From a virus: 57,437 bases of DNA. Below the pieces are notes generated by a model that saw nothing but the letters and a program-made list of their open reading frames with translations, did no database searches and was not told the DNA's origin. How positions within the stretch are numbered: position 1 is the first letter of the stretch; each line of letters begins with the position of its first letter. The stretch lies in the IMG/VR virus record IMGVR_UViG_3300018481_000008, positions 1 to 57,437 of that record, one strand, 5' to 3'. Positions 7,822 through 16,361 of the stretch are shown here, in pieces. A program made the translations under genes and the position numbers.

Positions 7822-8006
7822 CTGATCCGCTAACTAATATCGAAGATCACAAAGCGCAACTAGACATTGGAGTGTTCGGAGCGCGCATCTTTCAGGGTGC
7901 TAAGAGCGAAGGTGCCCACGACTACCAAGCTTTCCTCATTGTCTGCGGATTCTACGTAGGCATGTTCCATCCTAAACCACCGATAGAAGAGGAAGGGGGT
8001 GAATAG
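7818..8006 (+). CDS. Small hypothetical protein ending in TAG, in frame with the ATPase
   Basis: 62 residues, GTG start overlapping the preceding stop. It ends with TAG 8004-8006. The very same frame continues without a stop into the RecA-like ATPase, so readthrough would fuse the two. SD-like AAGGGGGT at 7993-8000 lies inside its last codons and more probably serves the ATPase. Confidence 0.6.
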   Translation: MTDPLTNIEDHKAQLDIGVFGARIFQGAKSEGAHDYQAFLIVCGFYVGMFHPKPPIEEEGGE

Positions 8007-8009
8007 CTA

Positions 8010-8774
8010 ATAGCCGGACTAACAGTAGAGGAACTCCGTGAGAAGCTTGGAGTTAAAGCACCTGATGAATCTATTAGGTGGATTAACATTATGCCTTACG
8101 GAGAGCCGGGTGTAGGTAAGACTGAGCTAGCTGGTACTGCGCTAGATCATAAAGCCCTACGCCCTGTCTTGTATCTTGACATTGATGGTGGTGTCAAGAC
8201 TCTTCGCAAACGAACCGATCTAGATGTTCGTCAGGTACGTTCAATGAACGAGGCTAGAGAAATCTACAATGAATGTTACAAAGCTGTAGATTGGGAGAGC
8301 AAGAATCCAGAGCTACCATTTAAGACGGTAGTATTCGATACGCTCTCTGAGCTAGCCAAGCTAGATATGCGTGAGATTGCGAGAGCAGCTAACAAAGCCA
8401 ATCCGAATCAGAATGAATATGTACCCTCGCCAAGAGAGTACCTAATCAGTGGTGAACGAGTAAGAGAGATTGTACGTTCGTTTCGTGACCTACCCTGTAA
8501 CGTGGTATTCAACTGCCACAGTGGGGATGGTAGGGATAACAGTAACGCCACAATCTTCTTTCCTCAGTTTACTGGCAAGCTGCGACACGAAATCGCAGGA
8601 TTCATTGACATTGTTGGCTACATGACGTCAGCACAGAAGGAGGGTGAATTCGTCAATTTCATGCAGACGATGAAAACCAAGAACGTAGCAGCAAAGGATC
8701 GTAGTAAGGCACTACCCAAGCTCATCGAAATGCCAACACTACCGATGATTTGGGACTTGATCCATGAGTCATAG
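8010..8774 (+). CDS. RecA/Sak4-like ATPase with no standard start codon
   Basis: A P-loop ATPase with GEPGVGKT (Walker A) and TVVFDTLSELAK (Walker B), like the phage AAA proteins that accompany DUF669 recombination proteins. The first ATG, 8091, begins only three residues before Walker A and would delete the first beta-strand (RWINIMPYG). The frame is open back to 8007 and encodes a natural N-terminus (GLTVEELREKLGVK), but with no ATG, GTG or TTG. AAGGGGGT at 7993-8000 is a full-length Shine-Dalgarno positioned for CTA 8007 or ATA 8010, so I place the start at ATA 8010. If only standard starts count, the gene is 8091-8774. Confidence 0.8.
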   Translation: MAGLTVEELREKLGVKAPDESIRWINIMPYGEPGVGKTELAGTALDHKALRPVLYLDIDGGVKTLRKRTDLDVRQVRSMNEAREIYNECYKAVDWESKNPELPFKTVVFDTLSELAKLDMREIARAANKANPNQNEYVPSPREYLISGERVREIVRSFRDLPCNVVFNCHSGDGRDNSNATIFFPQFTGKLRHEIAGFIDIVGYMTSAQKEGEFVNFMQTMKTKNVAAKDRSKALPKLIEMPTLPMIWDLIHES

Positions 8775-8822
8775 TAAGCGAGTAGCGTGTATACCACATC
8801 ACTCAGATAGAAGGAGAATGCT

Positions 8823-9335
8823 TTGAGCGGTACGGAACTTGAAGGCTTTGGTGGAGCACTAGACCTTACTGGTGCTAACACAAAGGGTATGGAGCCGATG
8901 GACAGTGGCACATACGCCTTTGAACTGTTCGATTACAATTGGACAGAGACTAAGGGTGGCGAGGGTTCTAAGCTCCCTGCTGGTAGTCCTAGGCTGAACA
9001 TTCAGCTTAAGTGCATTGATGAGCCGTATGAGAATCGTAGAGCGTTTGACGGGTTTAACTTCCCGCCTGCTGACTACGATAAGGAGAAGCGTGAACAGGC
9101 GCTAGGTTTCTTCGCTCGGTTCCTCATCGCTATGGGACTTCCAGAAGATGAGGTTAAGAGCAAGAAGTTCAATGCTAACGAAGCGTTGGATGCTCTTGTT
9201 GGTGAGCCTGTTCTCGCTACTGTTGGTCTTAAGCAGTACACCCAGGGCGCGAGTGAAGGTGACTGGTACAACCCGGTTAAGGGCTACAAGCCTATTTCCC
9301 AGCGTGATGATAGTGCTGGCGGTGGCTTGCTCTAA
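8823..9335 (+). CDS. DUF669-like single-strand DNA-binding/recombination protein
   Basis: 170 residues; TTG start with GAAGGAG upstream. The pattern (YAFELFDYNWTETKGGEG, a strand-rich core, FNFPPADYDKEKRE, a glycine-rich tail ending GGGLL) fits DUF669 proteins, which pair with RecA-like ATPases in phage recombination modules. The acidic-glycine tail is typical of SSB-like proteins. Confidence 0.75.
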   Translation: MSGTELEGFGGALDLTGANTKGMEPMDSGTYAFELFDYNWTETKGGEGSKLPAGSPRLNIQLKCIDEPYENRRAFDGFNFPPADYDKEKREQALGFFARFLIAMGLPEDEVKSKKFNANEALDALVGEPVLATVGLKQYTQGASEGDWYNPVKGYKPISQRDDSAGGGLL

Positions 9336-9353
9336 GTAGCAACCAATCGTGTG

Positions 9354-9384
9354 AAAGGGAGGGTACTGCGGTGCCCTCCCTTTT
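9354..9384 (+). terminator. Rho-independent terminator
   Basis: AAAGGGAGGG 9354-9363 pairs perfectly with CCCTCCCTTT 9374-9383, followed by a further T. Outer GTG/CAC can extend it. It lies in the 70-bp gap between DUF669 and the deaminase and is the best plus-strand terminator in the replication block. Confidence 0.75.
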
Positions 9385-9405
9385 GCACATCTAAGGGGCA
9401 TTAGT

Positions 9406-9807
9406 ATGAACATTGACGAAGCGAAGAAAATAGCGGGTCGTAGTAGTATTGGAAAACACAAGACTGGTGCAGTTATTTCTATTGATGGAAGAATCATCAG
9501 TAATGGCTGGTCACATGTACCTCATTACAAACTACGCAGTAAGCGATCACTACATGCTGAGATTCATGCACTTGCTAGAGGACGTTACAAGGAACTCGAA
9601 CGTGGAGTAATTTGCATCGCTACGATTGCTAGACGTAGTGGAAACTACGTGAGCGCAAAGCCCTGTCTGGATTGTGCAATTGCACTACGAGCCGCTGGTA
9701 TCTATCAAGTATACTACACACTGAACAACGATTGGAATGATTTTCTCAATCTTCTTGATGAATCAGTGTTCGACGATTTGAAGATTTATGAGCGCAACGG
9801 CAACTAG
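9406..9807 (+). CDS. Cytidine/deoxycytidylate deaminase-like protein
   Basis: 133 residues with HAEIHAL (zinc His plus catalytic Glu) and KPCLDCAIAL (two zinc cysteines), the signature of the deaminase superfamily. Probably supplies dUMP for dTTP or edits another cytidine substrate. AAGGGG precedes the ATG. Its 3' end overlaps the primase gene by 20 bases. Confidence 0.8.
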   Translation: MNIDEAKKIAGRSSIGKHKTGAVISIDGRIISNGWSHVPHYKLRSKRSLHAEIHALARGRYKELERGVICIATIARRSGNYVSAKPCLDCAIALRAAGIYQVYYTLNNDWNDFLNLLDESVFDDLKIYERNGN

Positions 9808-11968
9808 CCTACGACTAGAGTTCTTCGACTATCTCTTTGAAGAGAGGGATGGTTTCCTGTGCATCGCTCATGCACCGAAGAACAACAAGAACAAGTTTGA
9901 GCAGAAGTTCTTTTCGTGGCCTGAACAACGCGAATTGATGGGACAGTACATTGATGAGAAAGTTACCGGAAACAATGTATGGTTCAGCGTCAACCTCTTT
10001 AGACGCCCCGAGCGCAAACGAGATTTTGCTCTGCCTACTCGACTTGTGTGGGCTGATCTTGATAACTGTGATCCAGCAGAGGTTGAACCGATACCACAAT
10101 GTCGTATCCAAACGTCTCCTAAGCGGTTCCAGGCATTTTGGAGATTAGATGAACTAATCGACCCGGAGTTGGCTCAGTCCTATTCTAAGCGTATTGCATA
10201 TCAGTATCGTGATAAAGGTGCTGATACGTCCGGTTGGGATATTGAGCAATTGCTACGGGTGCCTTTTACGTATAACTACAAGTACGATGATGGTGCTACT
10301 CACGTTCCAGAAGTAACTTTGATGAGTGCTTTTGAAGCTATGCTCCCTGTGGCGGTTTTCGATGTTGCAACAGTCCCCACAGTTGAGGAACAAGTAGCAG
10401 CCGATATGCCAATGCCAGACTTGGAAGGTCTGCCAGAGGTATCTACTATCGTCTACAAGTTTCAGTCTCATCTGCGTAAAACATCATTCGATGATCTATT
10501 CGCAACGGAGCCTAGCTCCGATTGGTCAGCAGCTATGTGGCACCTTATCAACATCTGCCTAGAAGCAGGTATGACGAATGAGGAAGCGTTCGTAGTCTGC
10601 ATGGAAGCTAAGTGCAATAAGTACGAGCGTGATAACAGACCAATCGGATACTTGTGGAAAGAAATTCTCAAAGCAGAGATTAAGCAGAAACAAATTGCTC
10701 TGATCGTTAGTGATGTTAAGCCGCTAGTCATCCCTGAACTGTACATAGGTGATCCGCCGGCGTCAATCATTGACGACTACAAAGCATGGGCAGTTAAGGC
10801 TACAGATGCGGTAGAAGAGTATCACGAACTAGCAAGTACGATGATGCTTTCATCAATTCTCAGTGGCGGTTTGTATTGTGATACTTCATGGGGTAAGGTC
10901 ATTCCTAACCTGTGGGGTCTTATCCTTGGTGACAGTACGTTGACTCGTAAGACTACTGCTATGAAAATGGCAATGGAATTTGTTAGTGAGATTGATCGTG
11001 AAATTGTAGTAGCCACAGATGGTTCAGTAGAGGGTCTACTGTCAGGTATTGCTACTAGACCTGGTGAAGTTTCAGTTTTCTACAAGGATGAAGTCAGTGG
11101 ATTCATCGACAGCATCAATAGAAAAGATTATCTCGCAGGAATGCCGGAAACGCTCACTCAGTTGTATGACGTGCCACCGTTCCTTACACGACGGTTACGT
11201 AAAGAAACTATCACTATTACAAACCCGGTATTCATCTTTTTTGGTGGAGGAATTCGAGATAAAATGTACGCATTGCTTAACGACGAACACATTTTGTCCG
11301 GCTTTCTCCCCAGGTTCCTTATCGTCGGTGGTGACGCAGACCTTAGTAAGATGCGTCCTACCGGCCCGTTGGCACCAAGCATCGATTCCAAAAGAAGAGA
11401 GTTAAGAGAACGGTTTGTTCATCTACATACCATCTATAGTGGTATGTCTGAAATGGAGATTCCAGAAGCAGATACCGTTCTAAAAATTCCAACGCAGACG
11501 GAGGTTGTGCTAACTAATGAAGCGTGGCAATTCTTCCAAGACACAGAAATGCTGCTTGCCAAAGCAGCGAGTGAGAGTACCGCAAGTATGGTCGCCCAAC
11601 CTACATTCGGTAGGCTTGCCTGGTCTGCATTCAAAATGGCGATGCTTTTCGCAGCATGTAGGCAGGAACCAAAGAAGGGCAAGATCACAGCAGAACTAGT
11701 TGATCTTCAAGCTGCTGTCTACTACGTACAGAAATGGGGTATTCATACAGTTGATCTGATTCTGAACGTAGGACGTACTACGAACCAACGTATCATCAGC
11801 AAAGTGTACGAGCACGTTAGGCGTAGGCCAGGATGCACTCGTAGCGAAATTTCACGTGTACATCATCTGAGCAAGAAAGAGCTAGACGTGATTCTTGACA
11901 CTCTAATCGACAGAGGACAAGTTAGAGTCCAGAAGGTAGGAAATGGGTACACAGTCCATCCCATCTAA
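9788..11968 (+). CDS. Primase-helicase (AEP-like primase plus DUF3987-like helicase)
   Basis: 726 residues. The N-terminal part (to about residue 200) has VWADLDNCD, a DxD metal site of archaeo-eukaryotic-type primases, followed by QTSPKRFQAFWRLDE and LLRVPFTYNYK. The second half has a P-loop variant, GDSTLTRKTT (about 381-390), and FYKDEVSGFI, like DUF3987 helicases. Residues about 660-726 form a winged helix (CTRSEISRVHHLSKKELDVI). Combined priming and unwinding at the fork is the expected role. It starts inside the end of the deaminase gene. Confidence 0.82.
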   Translation: MSATATSLRLEFFDYLFEERDGFLCIAHAPKNNKNKFEQKFFSWPEQRELMGQYIDEKVTGNNVWFSVNLFRRPERKRDFALPTRLVWADLDNCDPAEVEPIPQCRIQTSPKRFQAFWRLDELIDPELAQSYSKRIAYQYRDKGADTSGWDIEQLLRVPFTYNYKYDDGATHVPEVTLMSAFEAMLPVAVFDVATVPTVEEQVAADMPMPDLEGLPEVSTIVYKFQSHLRKTSFDDLFATEPSSDWSAAMWHLINICLEAGMTNEEAFVVCMEAKCNKYERDNRPIGYLWKEILKAEIKQKQIALIVSDVKPLVIPELYIGDPPASIIDDYKAWAVKATDAVEEYHELASTMMLSSILSGGLYCDTSWGKVIPNLWGLILGDSTLTRKTTAMKMAMEFVSEIDREIVVATDGSVEGLLSGIATRPGEVSVFYKDEVSGFIDSINRKDYLAGMPETLTQLYDVPPFLTRRLRKETITITNPVFIFFGGGIRDKMYALLNDEHILSGFLPRFLIVGGDADLSKMRPTGPLAPSIDSKRRELRERFVHLHTIYSGMSEMEIPEADTVLKIPTQTEVVLTNEAWQFFQDTEMLLAKAASESTASMVAQPTFGRLAWSAFKMAMLFAACRQEPKKGKITAELVDLQAAVYYVQKWGIHTVDLILNVGRTTNQRIISKVYEHVRRRPGCTRSEISRVHHLSKKELDVILDTLIDRGQVRVQKVGNGYTVHPI

Positions 11969-12116
11969 TGGTTCAGTGTGCCCTAAAAGTCCATTGTCTC
12001 CAAAAGGGCCACATCTGTATCAGATTGATAAGGGAGATAGGAACTTCAAAATCTGTTCGTGGTGTGATACAACAGCCTATCGAACCGACGATGATCTTAC
12101 GGAAGGGAAGGTGTAA
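11943..12116 (+). CDS. Small Cys-containing protein between primase-helicase and downstream genes
   Basis: 57 residues; ATG 11943 lies inside the primase end and is preceded by AGGA. Its TAA overlaps the next ATG (TAATG). Contains C13 and CSWC (38-41), possibly a zinc site. It fills what would otherwise be a 147-bp gap, which supports its reality. Confidence 0.6.
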   Translation: MGTQSIPSNGSVCPKSPLSPKGPHLYQIDKGDRNFKICSWCDTTAYRTDDDLTEGKV

Positions 12117-12433
12117 TGGGAACTAATGGTGGGGAGCCTACAGAGCTAGAGATTCTCCAAGCTAGGCTTAGGAAGGAAATGGAGAAGTGGGATCAGCTAG
12201 GTATTGATACCGGCGATATTACTTCCGGTGGTGGTCAGGTGCGGCTTAGTTTGCGGATTGACGCTCTTACGCAGATGATGGTAGAGAAGGGCGTTTTTAC
12301 CGAAGATGAAGTCAACACGAAGTTCTGCCAGATCGCACTAGAGTTCTATCCTGAGCTTAGAAAAGAAATGGAGCCGATGATTGTAGAGGCTCGTTTGGCA
12401 GCATTGAAGCGCGGCGAGATTAGGAAGCACTAA
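12116..12433 (+). CDS. Hypothetical protein
   Basis: 105 residues, helical and highly charged, with a heptad-like N-terminus (TELEILQARLRKEMEKW). Starts with TAATG coupling. No family recognised. Confidence 0.6.
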   Translation: MGTNGGEPTELEILQARLRKEMEKWDQLGIDTGDITSGGGQVRLSLRIDALTQMMVEKGVFTEDEVNTKFCQIALEFYPELRKEMEPMIVEARLAALKRGEIRKH

Positions 12434-12780
12434 TGGAGCTACCTGAATATCTGGACTACGTAGAAGCCGTACTAGACGACGAGCTACGTGAGTACGTCTA
12501 CAAGAAGTTCGATACTCTACAGGAGGATAAGGTTAGAGAGTTTGGGCAGCGCAAGGTTCCCTATGCTAACTCCTATTGGGAGAATCAGCTAGGTATGTAT
12601 CTATATCGAGCATGGACGCTTGGACTAGATACTCCCGCTGGCAGACAGGCACTAATGAAGTACGTTGCTACGGCAGTTGGTATGCTAGCTCAGAGCGTGG
12701 CTCTCTATGGAGAGCTTCCAGAGCCAGGAGTTACTAGTGGAGAGAATCTAGACAAGCTGAGGCCATTTGGAGACTATTAA
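12433..12780 (+). CDS. Hypothetical helical protein
   Basis: 115 residues, acidic and alpha-helical. Starts on the last base of the preceding stop codon (TAATG). No domain recognised. Located in the nucleotide-metabolism part of the block. Confidence 0.6.
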   Translation: MELPEYLDYVEAVLDDELREYVYKKFDTLQEDKVREFGQRKVPYANSYWENQLGMYLYRAWTLGLDTPAGRQALMKYVATAVGMLAQSVALYGELPEPGVTSGENLDKLRPFGDY

Positions 12781-12985
12781 CCACCCATCACATTACGGCG
12801 GTGATACTACATACGAAGCTATCAAGGTCATTGAAGCATGGGAACTAAGCTTCACTCTTGGTAATGCTGTCAAGTATATCTGTCGTGCAGGAAAGAAGCG
12901 TAGGGATCGTAGACTAGAAGATTTGAAGAAGGCTAGATGGTATATCGACCGTGAGATTACTAAATTGGAGAGCAATGAAAACTGA
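12767..12985 (+). CDS. DUF3310-like (SaV) protein
   Basis: 72 residues, TTG start. HPSHYGG at the N-terminus and NAVKYICRAGKK, then EDLKKARWYIDREI, match the pattern of DUF3310, a small family widespread in phages and sometimes described as nucleotide-kinase related. Overlaps both neighbours. Confidence 0.78.
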   Translation: METINHPSHYGGDTTYEAIKVIEAWELSFTLGNAVKYICRAGKKRRDRRLEDLKKARWYIDREITKLESNEN

Positions 12986-13463
12986 ACTCCGTTACGGTGA
13001 TGCTGTTGGTGAGATTTGTCCAGTGTGTAAATCCCTAGTTGGTACGTCACAAACAGTTGAGGAAGCACTCGTAGAGTTTCATGAAACGTATGGACTGGTC
13101 ATTAATGAAAGCCCAATCGGATTCACCTTTGAGGAAGATGAAGATAAGACTGAGCTATTCCAGCTACGTTCCAATCTAGTGATGGAAGAGTATAGTGAAT
13201 GGCAGGCCGCACATGAAGGTGAGGATCTAGTAGAGCTTGCTGACGCTATCTGTGATCTAGTCTACGTCCTAGTAGGTACTGCTGTAAGTTACGGTATTCC
13301 GTTTGATCGCTGCTTTGCAGAAGTGCAGCGTAGTAACATGAGCAAGCTAGGTGAAGATGGTAAGCCAATCGTTCGTGAGACTGACGGCAAGATTCTAAAG
13401 GGACCAAACTTCTCGCCGCCCGATCTACACAGCATCATCTATGGAGGAAACAATGAGAGTTGA
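12975..13463 (+). CDS. MazG-like nucleotide pyrophosphohydrolase
   Basis: 162 residues from ATG 12975 (GGAG upstream). An N-terminal CPVC adds a metal site. VMEEYSEWQAAHEGEDLVELADAICD carries the EExxE and ExxD metal-binding pattern of MazG-type enzymes, and the end (SKLGEDGKPI, GKILKGPNFSPPDL) is the usual phage tail sequence. Likely hydrolyses NTPs or alarmones, tuning nucleotide pools. Confidence 0.8.
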   Translation: MKTELRYGDAVGEICPVCKSLVGTSQTVEEALVEFHETYGLVINESPIGFTFEEDEDKTELFQLRSNLVMEEYSEWQAAHEGEDLVELADAICDLVYVLVGTAVSYGIPFDRCFAEVQRSNMSKLGEDGKPIVRETDGKILKGPNFSPPDLHSIIYGGNNES

Positions 13464-13647
13464 AATTCGCAATCGTAGAGTGTACTTGATTGCTAAGAAT
13501 CGCAAAACCCTTAACATGAGTGAGCAGTACGCAACTAACTGGAATGCTAAACGAGCAGCTAAAAGAATGTTCCCTGCTATTCCTGCGGAGGTAGCAAATG
13601 ACAACGACGGAGCAAGTCGTAGTCAGCCGGAAACACCCGCTAGCTGA
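13453..13647 (+). CDS. Small basic protein, DUF1508-like
   Basis: 64 residues from ATG 13453, preceded by GGAGG. VEIRNRRVYLIAKNRKTL and NAKRAAKRMFP resemble one YegP/DUF1508 repeat (strand-strand-helix). Its 3' half overlaps the start of the polymerase gene by 50 bases. Confidence 0.55.
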   Translation: MRVEIRNRRVYLIAKNRKTLNMSEQYATNWNAKRAAKRMFPAIPAEVANDNDGASRSQPETPAS

Positions 13648-16156
13648 CTGTGAAAAGTGTCCACTCTATAAGCGGAACATGGCTGCTTCACAATTCCCCA
13701 TAGGGGGTAAAGCTAGAGCCGCCATTGTCTCACGTAGTCCTGGCTTCCATGATGGTATGGCTGGTAGGCCGTTTGCTGGACCTAGTGGTCAGGTACTAGA
13801 TCATCTACTTCATCGCAATGGAGTAAAACGAGAGGATTGTCTTGTTACGAATGTCGTCCTATGTGAACCGCTACAGGGTGCGAAGGTTCCAAAGGAAGCA
13901 GTTGAAGCATGTTCTAAGAGACTTAAGCATGAAATTGACAAATCAGGTACAAGACTTGTCATTGCAGCAGGATCTGAGGCCGTCAATGCTATTGTCGGTA
14001 AGGGGTCGGTTGACAGTTATCGAGGTTACAGGCTTGAACGAGAAGGGCGAACAGTTGTTGCAACCAACAACCCTGCACTCGTACTCCGTGACGATTCTAC
14101 CTTCCCCAATCTCGTAAAGGATTTCAAACGGGCATTCAACCCAATGCCCGAACCAACAATGCCCAAGGTGGTATTGATCGAAGGAGTAGAAGATGCAAAG
14201 CAAGCCTTCAAGAGGCTACAGTCAGTACGCGGAACAGTTAGCGCCGATATTGAGTCTAGAGGAGGACTTACGCATAGAGCGCATATCGTTTCTCTCCAAC
14301 TTAGTCATGAAGGATCTTCTGCGATTGTGTTCGGAGAACGGGGTGGACTATTTAAAGACCGGGATTTCATTGATAATTACATGCGACCATTCTTTGAATC
14401 CACCACTCGTAGTTTTCTCTGGCATAACGGAATCTTTGACACTAAAATCCTCAGACACGGATACGGAATCGAAGCCAGAGTAGATGAAGATACTCTACTA
14501 CTGAGCTATGCACTAGATGAGCGCGGAGGAAAAGAGAACGAAGGTGGCTACCACACTCTAGAGTATCTAATGATGGAAGAGTTTGGTTGGCCGCACTATA
14601 CACCACCAGCGGTAAGCGCATTCAAAAAGACTGGCGAGATTGTACCATTGACGGTGCAGGCTAAACTAAAGAAGCAGTACGGGGAAGATTATAAGTCATC
14701 CGATGAGTATAAGAGAATCGAGAACGAGAATTATCTTGCTCTATACAAGTATGCGGGTTACGATGCCGCAGGAACTTTCCAGTTGTTTGCGGTCCAGTCC
14801 GAACGAGCTAAAGAAGATGGAGTCTTTGATAAGCCGTATAGGGAAACACTCCTAGCAGCAGAAGATGTACTACGTAGTATGGAAACTTGTGGTATGCCTT
14901 ACGACTACCATCGTGCTGCTGAAATGTTGGAGAAAGAAGTTGACCCGGAACTAGCAACTATCACGAAAGACCTACAGAAGCTAACCAAGAAGAATCTACT
15001 TAACCCTGCGTCCACCAAGCAAATGGCAGTAGTGTACTACGATGACTTCAAGGTCAACCATGAAATGCGTTCACGGCCAGACAAGGATCGTAGTACAGAT
15101 GATAGTGCTAGAAAGGAAATGACGGATGGACGCTTCGTATTTGTGGGAGAGCATACGGCAGTTATGGAAGAGGGTAGGATGGTTAAAAGACCTGCCCAAG
15201 ATGCCCAAAAGACCCGCAACCTAATTCAGCAGATTGCCAAGCAACATGATAGATTCCAGAAGCTAAACAAGCAAGCTGGTACTTACCTGCATGGCCTCAT
15301 TAAGGAGGCAGAGGATGATCCCGAGTCAAGAATCTATACGTCCCTACCTCGTCATGCAACGTCAACAGGGCGTCTTGCCTCACGAGGACCGAATCTACAA
15401 AATGTTACTAGAACCAAAGAAGGCTTGCCTGACATTCGCGGATTGTTCTTTGCTCTCCCAGGTACATTACTGGTACAGGCAGACTACTCGCAAGCCGAGC
15501 TTAGAACAATTGCTGCACTTTCTGGCGATAGACTCCTAAGCGGTTACTATGAACGTGGTGAGGATCTACACAACGCCACAGCCAGTAGGTTCTACGGTCC
15601 TGAGTTTACCAAAGAACAAAGAGCTAACTCTAAGAACATGAACTTCGGTGTGTTCTATCGACAATCAGCAGATACCTTTCAGGAGAAGCATGAAATCCCT
15701 GCCGAGGAAGCACAGAAGTACATTGATTGGGTATGGTCTACTTTCACTACTGTGGGTGAGTGGGAGAAAGACATTGAAAAGCAATGTCACGCCAACAAAC
15801 ATCGAGACTACACTTTCGTGGTTTCGCCATTCGGCCACAGAAGGCGATTTTATCTTATCACGAAGGAAAATCGGAACGCGGTGTATCGGGAAGCAATCAA
15901 CTTTCTTCCTCAAAACATTGCAGCCAACTTCACGCTTCACGCTTGCATTCATTTGCACAAAGAAGTGGACTACACTAAAGCAAAACTATGTCTCACGGTA
16001 CACGATTCAATACTCGCTCAAGTCGAAGAAGAATACGTTGAAGAATACCAAGGTATCTGTAAACAAGTGATGGAGTCTCTACCACACGATATGCTAGGTT
16101 GGACTCTTCCTTTCGTGGCTGATGTTGGTCACGGTAAAACATGGGCGGTGGCATAA
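13598..16156 (+). CDS. Uracil-DNA-glycosylase domain fused to family A DNA polymerase
   Basis: 852 residues. Residues 15-190 are a family 4 UDG-like domain with its four Fe-S cysteines (C18, C21, C89, C105) and TNVVLCEP. Its motif 1 reads VSRSPGFHDG instead of the usual GEAPG, and the HPA motif reads NPA (158-160), so activity is doubtful. Next comes a DnaQ-type 3'-5' exonuclease (D215-I-E217, NGIFDTK, YAGYDAAG). The polymerase domain has motif A QADYSQAELR (D628), motif B RANSKNMNFGVFY and motif C TVHDS (about 801). This is the replicative polymerase. Confidence 0.92.
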   Translation: MTTTEQVVVSRKHPLADCEKCPLYKRNMAASQFPIGGKARAAIVSRSPGFHDGMAGRPFAGPSGQVLDHLLHRNGVKREDCLVTNVVLCEPLQGAKVPKEAVEACSKRLKHEIDKSGTRLVIAAGSEAVNAIVGKGSVDSYRGYRLEREGRTVVATNNPALVLRDDSTFPNLVKDFKRAFNPMPEPTMPKVVLIEGVEDAKQAFKRLQSVRGTVSADIESRGGLTHRAHIVSLQLSHEGSSAIVFGERGGLFKDRDFIDNYMRPFFESTTRSFLWHNGIFDTKILRHGYGIEARVDEDTLLLSYALDERGGKENEGGYHTLEYLMMEEFGWPHYTPPAVSAFKKTGEIVPLTVQAKLKKQYGEDYKSSDEYKRIENENYLALYKYAGYDAAGTFQLFAVQSERAKEDGVFDKPYRETLLAAEDVLRSMETCGMPYDYHRAAEMLEKEVDPELATITKDLQKLTKKNLLNPASTKQMAVVYYDDFKVNHEMRSRPDKDRSTDDSARKEMTDGRFVFVGEHTAVMEEGRMVKRPAQDAQKTRNLIQQIAKQHDRFQKLNKQAGTYLHGLIKEAEDDPESRIYTSLPRHATSTGRLASRGPNLQNVTRTKEGLPDIRGLFFALPGTLLVQADYSQAELRTIAALSGDRLLSGYYERGEDLHNATASRFYGPEFTKEQRANSKNMNFGVFYRQSADTFQEKHEIPAEEAQKYIDWVWSTFTTVGEWEKDIEKQCHANKHRDYTFVVSPFGHRRRFYLITKENRNAVYREAINFLPQNIAANFTLHACIHLHKEVDYTKAKLCLTVHDSILAQVEEEYVEEYQGICKQVMESLPHDMLGWTLPFVADVGHGKTWAVA

Positions 16157-16314
16157 TGGACACACTACTAGACGTAATTCTCTGCTTTGTGGCACTAATC
16201 GTAATCACCACGTTTCTGATCGCCGCTTGTGGCGCAGGGGCGACCGGCCGATCCCCAAATCCGAATGCTGGAATTGAATCCTACGGGGCAGCGAGGGGTC
16301 TGCCGGTGGTCTAG
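16156..16314 (+). CDS. Small membrane protein or lipoprotein
   Basis: 52 residues; ATG overlaps the polymerase stop (TAATG). Residues 5-24 are strongly hydrophobic and end in LIAAC, which fits either a lipobox or a transmembrane anchor. The remainder is polar and glycine-rich. Membrane targeting directly after the polymerase is unexpected. Confidence 0.6.
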   Translation: MDTLLDVILCFVALIVITTFLIAACGAGATGRSPNPNAGIESYGAARGLPVV

Positions 16315-16361
16315 GGTCGGCGCTCAGGAGCCGTCAGAGACAGCCTCAAACTAGGAGCATA

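Noticed and set aside
7818-8774. TAG reassigned as an amino acid
   Set aside because: TAG ends many clear genes here (for example the collagen-like and chaperone genes), so genome-wide recoding is not supported. Local readthrough remains open.
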